From assembly GCA_958413895.1 (NCBI GenBank), contig CATYVQ010000006.1, forward strand, positions 59,130 through 123,129: a stretch of 64,000 bases of DNA. Reading direction: 5' to 3'. How positions within the stretch are numbered: the first letter of the stretch is position 1; every line of letters starts with the position of its first letter. Below the pieces are notes generated by a model. It was not told where the DNA came from. It saw nothing but the letters and a program-made list of their open reading frames with translations, and searched no databases. Made by a program: the position numbers and the translations under genes. Positions 27,414 through 34,276 of the stretch are shown piece by piece. The DNA comes from an uncultured Collinsella sp. GTDB lineage: Bacteria; Actinomycetota; Coriobacteriia; Coriobacteriales; Coriobacteriaceae.

Positions 27414-28226
27414 ATGTTGTTGTGTCCCGTTTGCCATGAGCCGTTGGTGGACGACGAGCGTGGTGCTGCATGTGCGGGCGGACACCGGTTTGACCGAGCT
27501 CGCGAGGGCTATCTATATCTACTACGTTCGTCCAAGAGCGGCGACTCCATGGGCGATCCCAAGTCGCAGGCACGCAGCCGTCGTGACTTTCTGAACCGTG
27601 GATACTATGCGCCGTTGCGCGATGCGATGGTTGAGCTGGTGCGCAAGCAGGTGTCTGGGCGCGCCGCGTTTACGAAAGATCCCATGACGCTGCTCGATAT
27701 TTGCTGCGGTGAGGGCTACTACACCAGCGCCATGGGCGCGGTGCCGGGCGTGGATGCTTACGGTTTCGACTTGGGCAAAGAGATGGTTCGCCTGGCCGCC
27801 AAGCGCGGCGATGCAGCCTATTTCGTAGCCAACATGAAGGATATCCCCGTGGCCGATGCCGCCTTCGATATGGTGACCGAGCTCTTTGCTCCCTTTAACG
27901 AGCGCGAATTTGCCCGCGTGCTGGCGCCAGAGGGCTCGCTCTACACCGTGGTGCCGGGCGCCCGTCATCTCTTTGGGCTTAAGGAGGTGCTCTACGACAC
28001 GCCGTACCTTAACGATGAGAAGCTGCCGAAGACCACCGAGCTCGAGTTAGTCGGAATGCAGCGGGTGTCTGCGAATATTACGCTTCAGACCCAGGCCGAC
28101 ATCGAGGCAGTGTTCCAGATGACGCCGTACTACTACCGTACGCGCCCTTCCGACAAAGAACGCCTGGCAAATTTGGACACCCTTCAAACCGACATCGACT
28201 TCATCATCGCCGAGTACCGCCACTAA
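27414..28226 (+). CDS. 23S rRNA (guanine-N1)-methyltransferase RlmA-type
   Basis: 270 residues. An N-terminal zinc-binding module (CPVC ... C ... H in ACAGGHRFDRAREGYLYLL) is followed by GDSMGDPKSQARSRRDFLNRGYY and a SAM-binding domain (LLDICCGEGYYTSAM near 96). This combination defines RlmA(I)/RlmA(II), which methylate G745 or G748 in helix 35 of 23S rRNA; RlmA(II) gives tylosin resistance. Which of the two it is cannot be decided. AAGGAG precedes the ATG. Confidence 0.92.
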   Translation: MLLCPVCHEPLVDDERGAACAGGHRFDRAREGYLYLLRSSKSGDSMGDPKSQARSRRDFLNRGYYAPLRDAMVELVRKQVSGRAAFTKDPMTLLDICCGEGYYTSAMGAVPGVDAYGFDLGKEMVRLAAKRGDAAYFVANMKDIPVADAAFDMVTELFAPFNEREFARVLAPEGSLYTVVPGARHLFGLKEVLYDTPYLNDEKLPKTTELELVGMQRVSANITLQTQADIEAVFQMTPYYYRTRPSDKERLANLDTLQTDIDFIIAEYRH

Positions 28227-28260
28227 CCTACCAAAAAGGGACAGATTTATTTTGGCAGGT
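28226..28260. repeat. Family 3 palindrome (AAAGGGACAG core), copy 1
   Basis: ACCTACCAAAA and TTTTGGCAGGT flank AGGGACAGATTTA (one mismatch between the arms). It overlaps the last base of the rlmA stop. A second copy is at 48779-48813. Confidence 0.75.
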
Positions 28261-28277
28261 TTTATCTGGGCAAACGT

Positions 28278-28315
28278 AAAGGGCCGACCGCGGAGATGCG
28301 CGATCGGCCCTTTTT
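28278..28315. terminator. Intrinsic terminator between rlmA and a convergent membrane gene
   Basis: AAAGGGCCGA pairs with TCGGCCCTTT around a 16-base loop and is followed by more T residues. Usable from both sides. Confidence 0.8.
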
Positions 28316-28354
28316 AGTTGCTTGGCTGAAACAGAGGTTATGAGAAGCGGGCGC

Positions 28355-28756
28355 TTACAGGCGGTCCTTGTTCTCGGCCTTAACGGCGTGTGCCTGCTGA
28401 ACAAAGAACAGGTCGTACACCACGACGACAAAGGCGCCAAAGTTGATGGCGTCGCCGCCAAACGCGGGAAGCGTAAGCACCGCTTGGGCAAGCGTGGCGA
28501 CCGCGGCAACAATACCGAGCTTAAACGCGCCGTCCACCTGCGAAGGCTTGTTGGCGCCCTTGATACCGGCGACGCCTGCGGCAAGGTCGACGAGACCCTT
28601 GGCGATAAGCACGACCGCTGCGAGCGTGGCGTACGAACCGTACGTGGAATCGAGACCGCCCGTGGCGATACCGACGCCGGCGGTGACGAGGCTGGCGATG
28701 CCCAAAACAAAGTAGATGAGAGCAAGGATTTTGAGAGTCTTGCGAGTGAAGCTCAT
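28355..28756 (-). CDS. Hypothetical four-helix membrane protein
   Basis: 133 residues from the ATG of MSFTRKTLKILALIYF, preceded by GAAAGGA; an in-frame start 23 codons upstream is less likely. Four hydrophobic segments (about 8-30, 43-65, 75-97, 103-122) with short loops and no charged pockets. I do not recognise a characterised family; such proteins are common in Coriobacteriia. It is probably monocistronic, ending at a shared terminator. Confidence 0.8.
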   Translation of the reverse strand: MSFTRKTLKILALIYFVLGIASLVTAGVGIATGGLDSTYGSYATLAAVVLIAKGLVDLAAGVAGIKGANKPSQVDGAFKLGIVAAVATLAQAVLTLPAFGGDAINFGAFVVVVYDLFFVQQAHAVKAENKDRL

Positions 28757-28984
28757 GGCTGGTCCTTTCGATACGAGTACGCCAACTTGGCGCACCCAAT
28801 GTACTGCACATATGGTGAAGCACATTGTAGTTCAACGCGGCGATGCATGCGTTTGAAAGCGTCTCTTGCCTGTACGGTCCAACCTTTCAAAAAGGAAAGC
28901 TGGACGTAAGCCAAATCGATGGCAGCCCATGTGCGGCGCTGCGATGATGAGGTCGTAACAAGGAGCTGGTCTCAAGGAGGAGCC

Positions 28985-29128
28985 ATGATGTACGGAGCAG
29001 GGCAAGTGCGTGAGCCGCGGTCGTTGGGAAGGCGCATGAGTGATTCCGTGATCGCTGCCGTGTGCACGGGATTGATGGCGGTGCTTTGCATTGGGATGCT
29101 GTGGGCCATGTCACATGTGGGACAATAG
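28985..29128 (+). CDS. Small single-pass membrane protein (47 aa)
   Basis: MMYGAGQVREPRSLGRRM followed by one hydrophobic helix (about residues 22-41) and a short tail. The start codon has an unusually strong AAGGAGGA 6 bp upstream, which is the main evidence that it is translated. It ends 63 bp before the RsmJ-like gene on the same strand. No family recognised; a membrane-associated regulator or transporter accessory peptide would fit the size. Confidence 0.6.
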   Translation: MMYGAGQVREPRSLGRRMSDSVIAAVCTGLMAVLCIGMLWAMSHVGQ

Positions 29129-29191
29129 CGGACGGTTGGGTGTCGTCATGAACGGCGCCCACGTATTCGTTTTGCTTGCTAAGGAGTACCC

Positions 29192-29896
29192 ATGGGCGTC
29201 GTCGATCCCTTTTCTGTTGCTCGGGCCGCGGGGCTTGAGCTGACCGGGAAGCCCGAGGGCCTCACGCTCACCGACGGCACGATGGAGCTGCGTGCCGATT
29301 TTGGCCGCATGCTGCCGCGACTCAAGCAGGGCCGTCTGCAGCAAGAGCTGTTGGTGAAGGCTGCGCGTGCAAAAGGCATCGAGCGGCCGTGGGCAATTGA
29401 CGCCACGGCAGGCTTTGGCGAGGATTCGCTGCTGCTCGCGGCCGCGGGCTTTGCGGTCGATTTGTATGAGCAGGATTGCGTGATTGCGGCGCTCCTCAAG
29501 GATGCCTTGGACCGCGCGGCAGATGATCCGGCGCTTGCGACAGCCGTGGCGCGCATGCGCTTACATGCGGGCGAGGACAGTATTACCGGCCTTCGCCATA
29601 CGGCTGAGCTGATCGGGCGGGGCGAGCTTGCCGCCCCCGACGTGGTGTATCTGGACCCCATGTTTCCCGAGCGCACCAAGAGCGCGGCGGTGAAAAAGAA
29701 GTTCCAACTTTTGCATCATCTGGAACAGCCGTGTGCCGATGAGGAGACGCTGGTCGAAGCTGCGCTTGCGGCGCACCCGCGCAAGGTCGTTATCAAGCGA
29801 CCGGTGAAGGGGCCACTGCTTGCCGGCGTTAAGCCGAGCTATCAGCTTGCGGGCAAGGCCGTTCGCTACGATGTGTTAGTGCCGCCGCGCCCGTAA
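29192..29896 (+). CDS. 16S rRNA m2G1516-type methyltransferase (RsmJ family)
   Basis: 234 residues. RsmJ marks: WAIDATAGFGEDSLLLAAAGF (SAM motif I), YEQDCVIAALLKDAL, VVYLDPMFPERTKSAAVKKKFQ (motif IV with DPMFP) and a late HPRKVVIKRPVKGP. E. coli RsmJ methylates G1516 of 16S rRNA. AAGGAGTACCC precedes the ATG. Confidence 0.9.
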   Translation: MGVVDPFSVARAAGLELTGKPEGLTLTDGTMELRADFGRMLPRLKQGRLQQELLVKAARAKGIERPWAIDATAGFGEDSLLLAAAGFAVDLYEQDCVIAALLKDALDRAADDPALATAVARMRLHAGEDSITGLRHTAELIGRGELAAPDVVYLDPMFPERTKSAAVKKKFQLLHHLEQPCADEETLVEAALAAHPRKVVIKRPVKGPLLAGVKPSYQLAGKAVRYDVLVPPRP

Positions 29897-29944
29897 CTTG
29901 CGTGCGATTACCGGCGCTTCGCTAGCGCCGTGCCGATGCGGCGT

Positions 29945-30247
29945 CTATTTCCATGGGTGCGACGTCAGGTGCCATCCACCGCAGTATTCGCATTTGTAGC
30001 AGGCCAAACCACGCCGCCCGCGGTTTTCGCAGTCGGCCATAACTGCCTCGGCCTCGGCGCGCGTATCGTAACGGTTTTTGCGTTCGCACGACTTGTAGCG
30101 CCAGGCTTCATTGCGCTCGGCGTTCAGGGCGTCGCGGCGCTCGTCTTCGCGCGCAAACAGGTAGCTCATATCGCCGCCGGTGGCAGCGCCCAAAAACTCG
30201 CTTTTGGCCTTTGACCAGGCGGCTCGCTTTTTGCTTCCCATCTGCAT
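29945..30247 (-). CDS. Small Cys-rich hypothetical protein
   Basis: 100 residues starting MQMGSKKRAAWSKAK; GGAGAGGGG lies upstream of this ATG. The C-terminal part reads CERKNRYDTRAEAEAVMADC...CYKCEYCGGWHLTS: a conserved Lys/Arg-rich helix followed by a CxxC plus WH zinc-knuckle-like ending. Similar short motifs occur in phage and plasmid genes of Gram-positive bacteria. It probably binds zinc and nucleic acid. No function assigned. Divergent from the GNAT gene. Confidence 0.72.
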   Translation of the reverse strand: MQMGSKKRAAWSKAKSEFLGAATGGDMSYLFAREDERRDALNAERNEAWRYKSCERKNRYDTRAEAEAVMADCENRGRRGLACYKCEYCGGWHLTSHPWK

Positions 30248-30315
30248 CGCGCCCCTCTCCAAACGTTGGTATCATTGCTCAATCAAAGTGATACCAATAA
30301 ACGTGAGGTCGCCGC

Positions 30316-30807
30316 GTGATGATCAGAAAAACCCTCGATACCGACATTCCCGCCGTCATGGCTATCTATGACGCGGCCCGCGCCTTTATGCGCGCGCATG
30401 GCAACGCCACGCAGTGGCCCGAGGGCACGCCTTCTGCCGAGCAGCTGGCTGCCGATATCGCCGCCGGTGGCAGCTATGTGTGCGAAGTCGATGGTCGCGT
30501 GGTGGCGACGTTTGCCTTTTTACCGGGCCCGGACGAGTGCTATGACGTAATTGAGGACGGTCAATGGCGTAGCGACACTCCGTACGCCGTGCTGCACCGT
30601 GTGGCATCCGACGGCACCGTGCACGGTATCGCGGCCGCGATGTTTGCCTTTGCCAAGGAGCGTGCCGATCACCTGCGCATCGACACACATCAGGACAACC
30701 TGCCCATGCAGGGAGCCATTGCCAAGGCCGGGTTTAAGCGCGCCGGTATCGTATATGTGTCGGACGGTACGCCGCGTGTTGCGTTTGACTGGCTGCGCGA
30801 GGCGTAA
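30316..30807 (+). CDS. GNAT-family N-acetyltransferase
   Basis: 163 residues of the RimI-like fold: IRKTLDTDIPAVMAIYDAA at the N terminus, VDGRVVATFAFLPG mid-protein, and HRVASDGTVHGIAAAMFAFAKERAD with a late NLPMQGAIAKAGFKRAGIVY. The first two codons are GTG ATG; either can be the start. Small-molecule acetyltransferase of unknown substrate; related to uncharacterised members rather than to ribosomal RimI. Confidence 0.88.
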   Translation: MMIRKTLDTDIPAVMAIYDAARAFMRAHGNATQWPEGTPSAEQLAADIAAGGSYVCEVDGRVVATFAFLPGPDECYDVIEDGQWRSDTPYAVLHRVASDGTVHGIAAAMFAFAKERADHLRIDTHQDNLPMQGAIAKAGFKRAGIVYVSDGTPRVAFDWLREA

Positions 30808-31060
30808 GAGCGACGCCTCATATCAATAATTCATGCGAACGAAACTGGCCCAGGTGGGGTCATTTTCGTTCGCTGTGCTGATTTGCAAGCCGGCTTTCGC
30901 AAGGCGCGAACCTACGAAAATCGCCGCGCGGCAACGCGGGGCGATGAGCTCGGTCGGGGGATAGGGCCCGCTTCGCCCGCCGGCCCGTAAATTGTATCAT
31001 CCAGTGTGGAACGAGGGTGCCCGTTGCCGCGTGCGATGGGCTTGCAATAAGAGGAGAGCC
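30808..31060. other. Intergenic region with hairpin
   Basis: About 250 bp without a gene. GCGAACGAAA and TTTCGTTCGC at 30835-30873 form a 10-bp stem with a 19-base loop, suitable as terminator of the GNAT gene. The promoter of the downstream GTPase gene is probably around the AT-rich TAAATTGTATCAT at 30987. Confidence 0.55.
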
Positions 31061-33064
31061 ATGTCGAAGCAAGCGGTCGCTGGAATCTTGGCGCATGTCG
31101 ATGCCGGCAAGACCACGCTGGCCGAGGCCATGCTGTTTAACGCGGGCCGCATTCGCAAGCGCGGCCGCGTTGACGATGGCGACTCGCATCTGGATACGAA
31201 CGAGATTGAGCGTGAGCGCGGTATCACGATCTTCTCGTCGCAGGCTGTGCTCGACCATGGTGACACCCACGTTATGCTCGTGGACGCTCCCGGCCATGTC
31301 GATTTTTCTGCCGAGGCGGAGCGCACGCTGCGTGCCCTGGACTACGCGATTCTGGTGGTAGGCGCCAACGATGGCGTACAGGGGCACACCGAAACCCTGT
31401 GGCGCCTGCTTGCGCGCTATGACATCCCGACGTTCATCTTTATCAACAAGATCGATTTGGAGAATCCCGGCCGCGATGTTTTGCTGGCACAACTTGGGCA
31501 ACGTCTTTCTGAGGGGTGCCTGGATGCCAACGAACTGCTGGCGGGTGGCGCCGTTCAGGAGGACGCTGCTGCGTTGGACGAAGCGGCGCTCGAGGAGTTT
31601 CTTGAGGCGGGTGAGCTTTCCTCCGCGACGCTGTCGCGCATGGTTGCTGAGCGCAAGCTCTTTCCCTGCTTTGCCGGCTCGGCGCTCAAGGACCAAGGTG
31701 TGGACGAGCTGTTGGATGGTATATGCGCGCTGATGCGCGAACAGGCGTGGCTCCCGGAGTTTGCCGCCCGCGTCTATCGCGTCAGCCGCGGGGACCGCGG
31801 CGAGCGCTTGGCTTGGGTTAAAGTGACCGGCGGCACGCTGCATGCCAAACAGGTGATTAACGGACGTTCCGGTGCCGAGGCATGGGAGCAGAAGGTCGAT
31901 CAGGTACGCATCTATAACGGCGAGAAGTATGAGCTTGCCCAAGAAGTTGCTGCTGGCGGCATTTGTGCCGTGACGGGCCTTGCGCACGTTCGCCCAGGGG
32001 ACGCTCTGGGCGCGGAACCCGCGTGCGATGCGCCCGTCATTGCGCCGGTCCTCACCTATACGGTGCTTCCGGGCGAACACGATGTCCACGCGGTGTTCAA
32101 AGCGCTGACTGAGTTGGCGGACGAAGATCCCATGCTCGGCGTAGGCTGGAACACCCATCTTGAACAAATACATCTGCAGCTTATGGGGGCGGTGCAGCTC
32201 GAGGTCGTGCAGCGGGTGTTGGCCGATCGCTTTGGCCTTTCGGTTGCGTTTGAGTCTGGCGGCATTCTCTATAAGGAGACTATTTCGCAGCCGGTCGAGG
32301 GCGTGGGCCACTTTGAGCCACTGCGCCACTATGCCGAGGTGCATCTGCGTCTGGAGCCGTTGCCGGCGGGTTCGGGCGTGCAGTTTGGCACCGTGACCTC
32401 GACCGATGAGCTCGATCTTAACTGGCAGCGTCTGGCACTCACCAACGCCATGGAGCGCGATCACCTGGGCGTGCTGACCGGCTCGCCCATCACCGATGTG
32501 CGCATTACGCTCACGGGCGGCCGTGCGCATGCCAAACACACCGAGGGCGGCGATTTTCGCCAGGCCACGTACCGCGCGATTCGCCAGGGGCTCATGCAGG
32601 CGCGTGAGGCTGGCGCGGCGGTGCTGTTGGAGCCGTGGTACCACTTTGAGCTCGAGGTGCCGGGGGAGTGCGTGGGCCGGGCGCTCTCGGATGCCACGCG
32701 CATGGGTGCCGAGTACGAGCCACCGACGATGACGGGGGACCGGGCGAAGCTTGTGGGTCGCGTGCCGGCATCCGAGGTGCAGGACTATGCCCTGGAGGTA
32801 GCTGCCTACACGAGCGGTCGCGGGCATCTGTACCTGGAGTTCGCCGGCTATGCGGCTTGCCATGATGCCGAGCGCGTAATCGAGACGGCCGCCTATGAGC
32901 CCGAGGCCGATCTGCCCAACACGCCCGACTCGGTCTTTTGCTCTCACGGCGCTGGTTACACGGTCAAATGGTACGACGTACCCGCCGCGGCGCACGTAAA
33001 GATCGATCCCGCCACCTTCCGCCCCTGGCGAGCAGCAGACGCCGAGTTTTTCGGCCACATGTGA
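31061..33064 (+). CDS. Tet(M)/EF-G-like ribosome-binding GTPase
   Basis: 667 residues from the ATG of MSKQAVAGILAHVDAGKTT (GAGGAGA upstream). Translational GTPase motifs: AHVDAGKTT, RGITIFSSQAVL, DAPGH, NKID. The domain order follows EF-G and the tetracycline ribosomal protection proteins, with a domain IV-like stretch near LTGGRAHAKHTEGGDF and a C-terminal EF-G_C fold. Tet(M) proteins are about 640 residues; this one is longer and diverged, and the GC-rich codon use matches the host, so it looks like a resident paralogue rather than an acquired tet gene. Its last codon and stop (ATG TGA) lie in a family 1 palindrome. Confidence 0.85.
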   Translation: MSKQAVAGILAHVDAGKTTLAEAMLFNAGRIRKRGRVDDGDSHLDTNEIERERGITIFSSQAVLDHGDTHVMLVDAPGHVDFSAEAERTLRALDYAILVVGANDGVQGHTETLWRLLARYDIPTFIFINKIDLENPGRDVLLAQLGQRLSEGCLDANELLAGGAVQEDAAALDEAALEEFLEAGELSSATLSRMVAERKLFPCFAGSALKDQGVDELLDGICALMREQAWLPEFAARVYRVSRGDRGERLAWVKVTGGTLHAKQVINGRSGAEAWEQKVDQVRIYNGEKYELAQEVAAGGICAVTGLAHVRPGDALGAEPACDAPVIAPVLTYTVLPGEHDVHAVFKALTELADEDPMLGVGWNTHLEQIHLQLMGAVQLEVVQRVLADRFGLSVAFESGGILYKETISQPVEGVGHFEPLRHYAEVHLRLEPLPAGSGVQFGTVTSTDELDLNWQRLALTNAMERDHLGVLTGSPITDVRITLTGGRAHAKHTEGGDFRQATYRAIRQGLMQAREAGAAVLLEPWYHFELEVPGECVGRALSDATRMGAEYEPPTMTGDRAKLVGRVPASEVQDYALEVAAYTSGRGHLYLEFAGYAACHDAERVIETAAYEPEADLPNTPDSVFCSHGAGYTVKWYDVPAAAHVKIDPATFRPWRAADAEFFGHM

Positions 33065-33090
33065 CAGAGGGGCAGCCCCTTTGTCAGATT
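33058..33090. repeat. GGGAC palindrome, family 1 (copy 3)
   Basis: ACATGTGACAGAGGGGC facing CCCCTTTGTCAGATT with a two-base centre and a few mismatches. The stop codon of the GTPase gene is inside it. Confidence 0.7.
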
Positions 33091-33091
33091 C

Positions 33092-33124
33092 AGTTGGTAT
33101 AACTCGGTACAAGTTGGTATAACT
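33092..33124 (+). promoter_or_regulatory. Direct repeat upstream of AAA ATPase gene
   Basis: AGTTGGTATAACT occurs twice, 20 bp apart (33092-33104 and 33112-33124), 33 bp before the ATPase start. Two helical turns of spacing on one DNA face suggests a regulator site, perhaps for the wHTH of the ATPase itself; each copy also holds a -10-like TATAAC. Confidence 0.55.
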
Positions 33125-33157
33125 ATTACCAGGGTTTGCCAATCCGAGGAGGCCGAC

Positions 33158-34276
33158 ATGAACCCGAATCCCTTTAAGCCAACGGCAGGCAAGCGGCCTC
33201 CGATACTCATCGGTCGTGAGTCGGTCATCGAAGATTTCGAGGAAGGGCTCGATAACGGCGCCGGGGCGCCGGGCAGGCTCATGCTCATTACGGGAAACCG
33301 CGGCTGTGGCAAAACGGTTCTCTTGCGGGAACTGCAGCGTTTAGCTAGCGAGCGCGGATGGGCGGTTGTCTCCGATTCCGCTTCGCTTGGGCTGTGCGGC
33401 CGCCTAGCCGATGCGCTTCGCTCGAATAAACCCGTTGTGACGTCAATGGAGTTCGGTCCGTCGTTTGACCGGATGTCGGTCGAGGCGGCGCGGGCAAAGG
33501 GCGAAACGTTGCAAGGGCTGGTCAACGAGCGCCTCAAGAAGCTCGGTCCAGGCAAGGGCATACTGTTTGCGATCGATGAGGCACAATCGGCGTCTATCGA
33601 GGAGCTGGCGGCTCTTGCCGTTCTCTATCAGCAGGTGCTGGGAGATCAGGATGCCACAGGCCTGTCCGATAGCGAACAGCGCGGCCTTGCGCTGGTGTTC
33701 GCCGGCTTACCCAGTATGGTTGACGATCTGCTCGAAGAGCCGAGCGTGACGTTTTTGCGGCGTGCCCAGCAGCGTACGTTGGGGGCGATCTCTTTGCCCA
33801 AGGTACGCGATTCGTATATCCAGACGGTCAAAGACGCTGGTCTTTACGTTGACGCGGAGACGGCGGACCTTGCGGCGCGCAAGAGCATGGGGCATCCCTA
33901 CATGGTTCAGCTGGTGGGATATTACATGTGGCGGTCTGCTGTCCGGCGTGGCTCGCAGGTCATCGAAAGGCGCGATGTCGAGGATGGCCATGCGGATGCC
34001 GTCTCCGAGTTCTATGAAGCGGTTGACGCGCCCCTGTATTACGGGCTGCGCAGTCCACAGCGCCTTTTTATCGAGGCCATGGTGGTTGACGAGGGCAAGC
34101 CGACGCGCATGGCGGATATCATTGAGCGCTGCGATCGTACCCAGAGCTGGGCGAGTAAATATCGCGCAAGCCTGATTCGCGAGCGCGTCATCGAGGCTGC
34201 CGGATACGGTCTCGTCCGGTTTACCGTGCCCATGCTGGGCGCGTACATTCGCGATCGAGTTTTATGGCATGAGTAG
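33158..34276 (+). CDS. AAA ATPase with C-terminal winged helix
   Basis: 372 residues; ATG after GAGGAGG. Walker A GNRGCGKT near residue 46, Walker B ILFAIDEAQ near 134, then an AGLPSMVDDLL...FLRRAQQ segment shared with the ATPase at 36.8-37.9 kb, and a C-terminal winged-helix part (QRLFIEAMVVDEGKPTRMADIIER). Layout resembles archaeal-type ATPases and STAND-like regulators. The last 8 bp overlap the UvrA-like gene, so the two are translationally coupled. Function unknown; a DNA-bound switch or partner of the UvrA-like protein is possible. Confidence 0.8.
   Translation: MNPNPFKPTAGKRPPILIGRESVIEDFEEGLDNGAGAPGRLMLITGNRGCGKTVLLRELQRLASERGWAVVSDSASLGLCGRLADALRSNKPVVTSMEFGPSFDRMSVEAARAKGETLQGLVNERLKKLGPGKGILFAIDEAQSASIEELAALAVLYQQVLGDQDATGLSDSEQRGLALVFAGLPSMVDDLLEEPSVTFLRRAQQRTLGAISLPKVRDSYIQTVKDAGLYVDAETADLAARKSMGHPYMVQLVGYYMWRSAVRRGSQVIERRDVEDGHADAVSEFYEAVDAPLYYGLRSPQRLFIEAMVVDEGKPTRMADIIERCDRTQSWASKYRASLIRERVIEAAGYGLVRFTVPMLGAYIRDRVLWHE

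Noticed and set aside
31061..33064. Acquired tetracycline resistance gene tet(M)
   Set aside because: Sequence and length differ from Tet(M), the gene has host-like GC and no mobile context; only a family-level call is justified.
30860..33142. 760-codon open frame on the minus strand opposite the GTPase gene
   Set aside because: It is the antisense shadow of a well-supported translational GTPase; its translation has no recognisable motifs and is rich in Arg, His and Ala as expected from GC-rich antisense frames.
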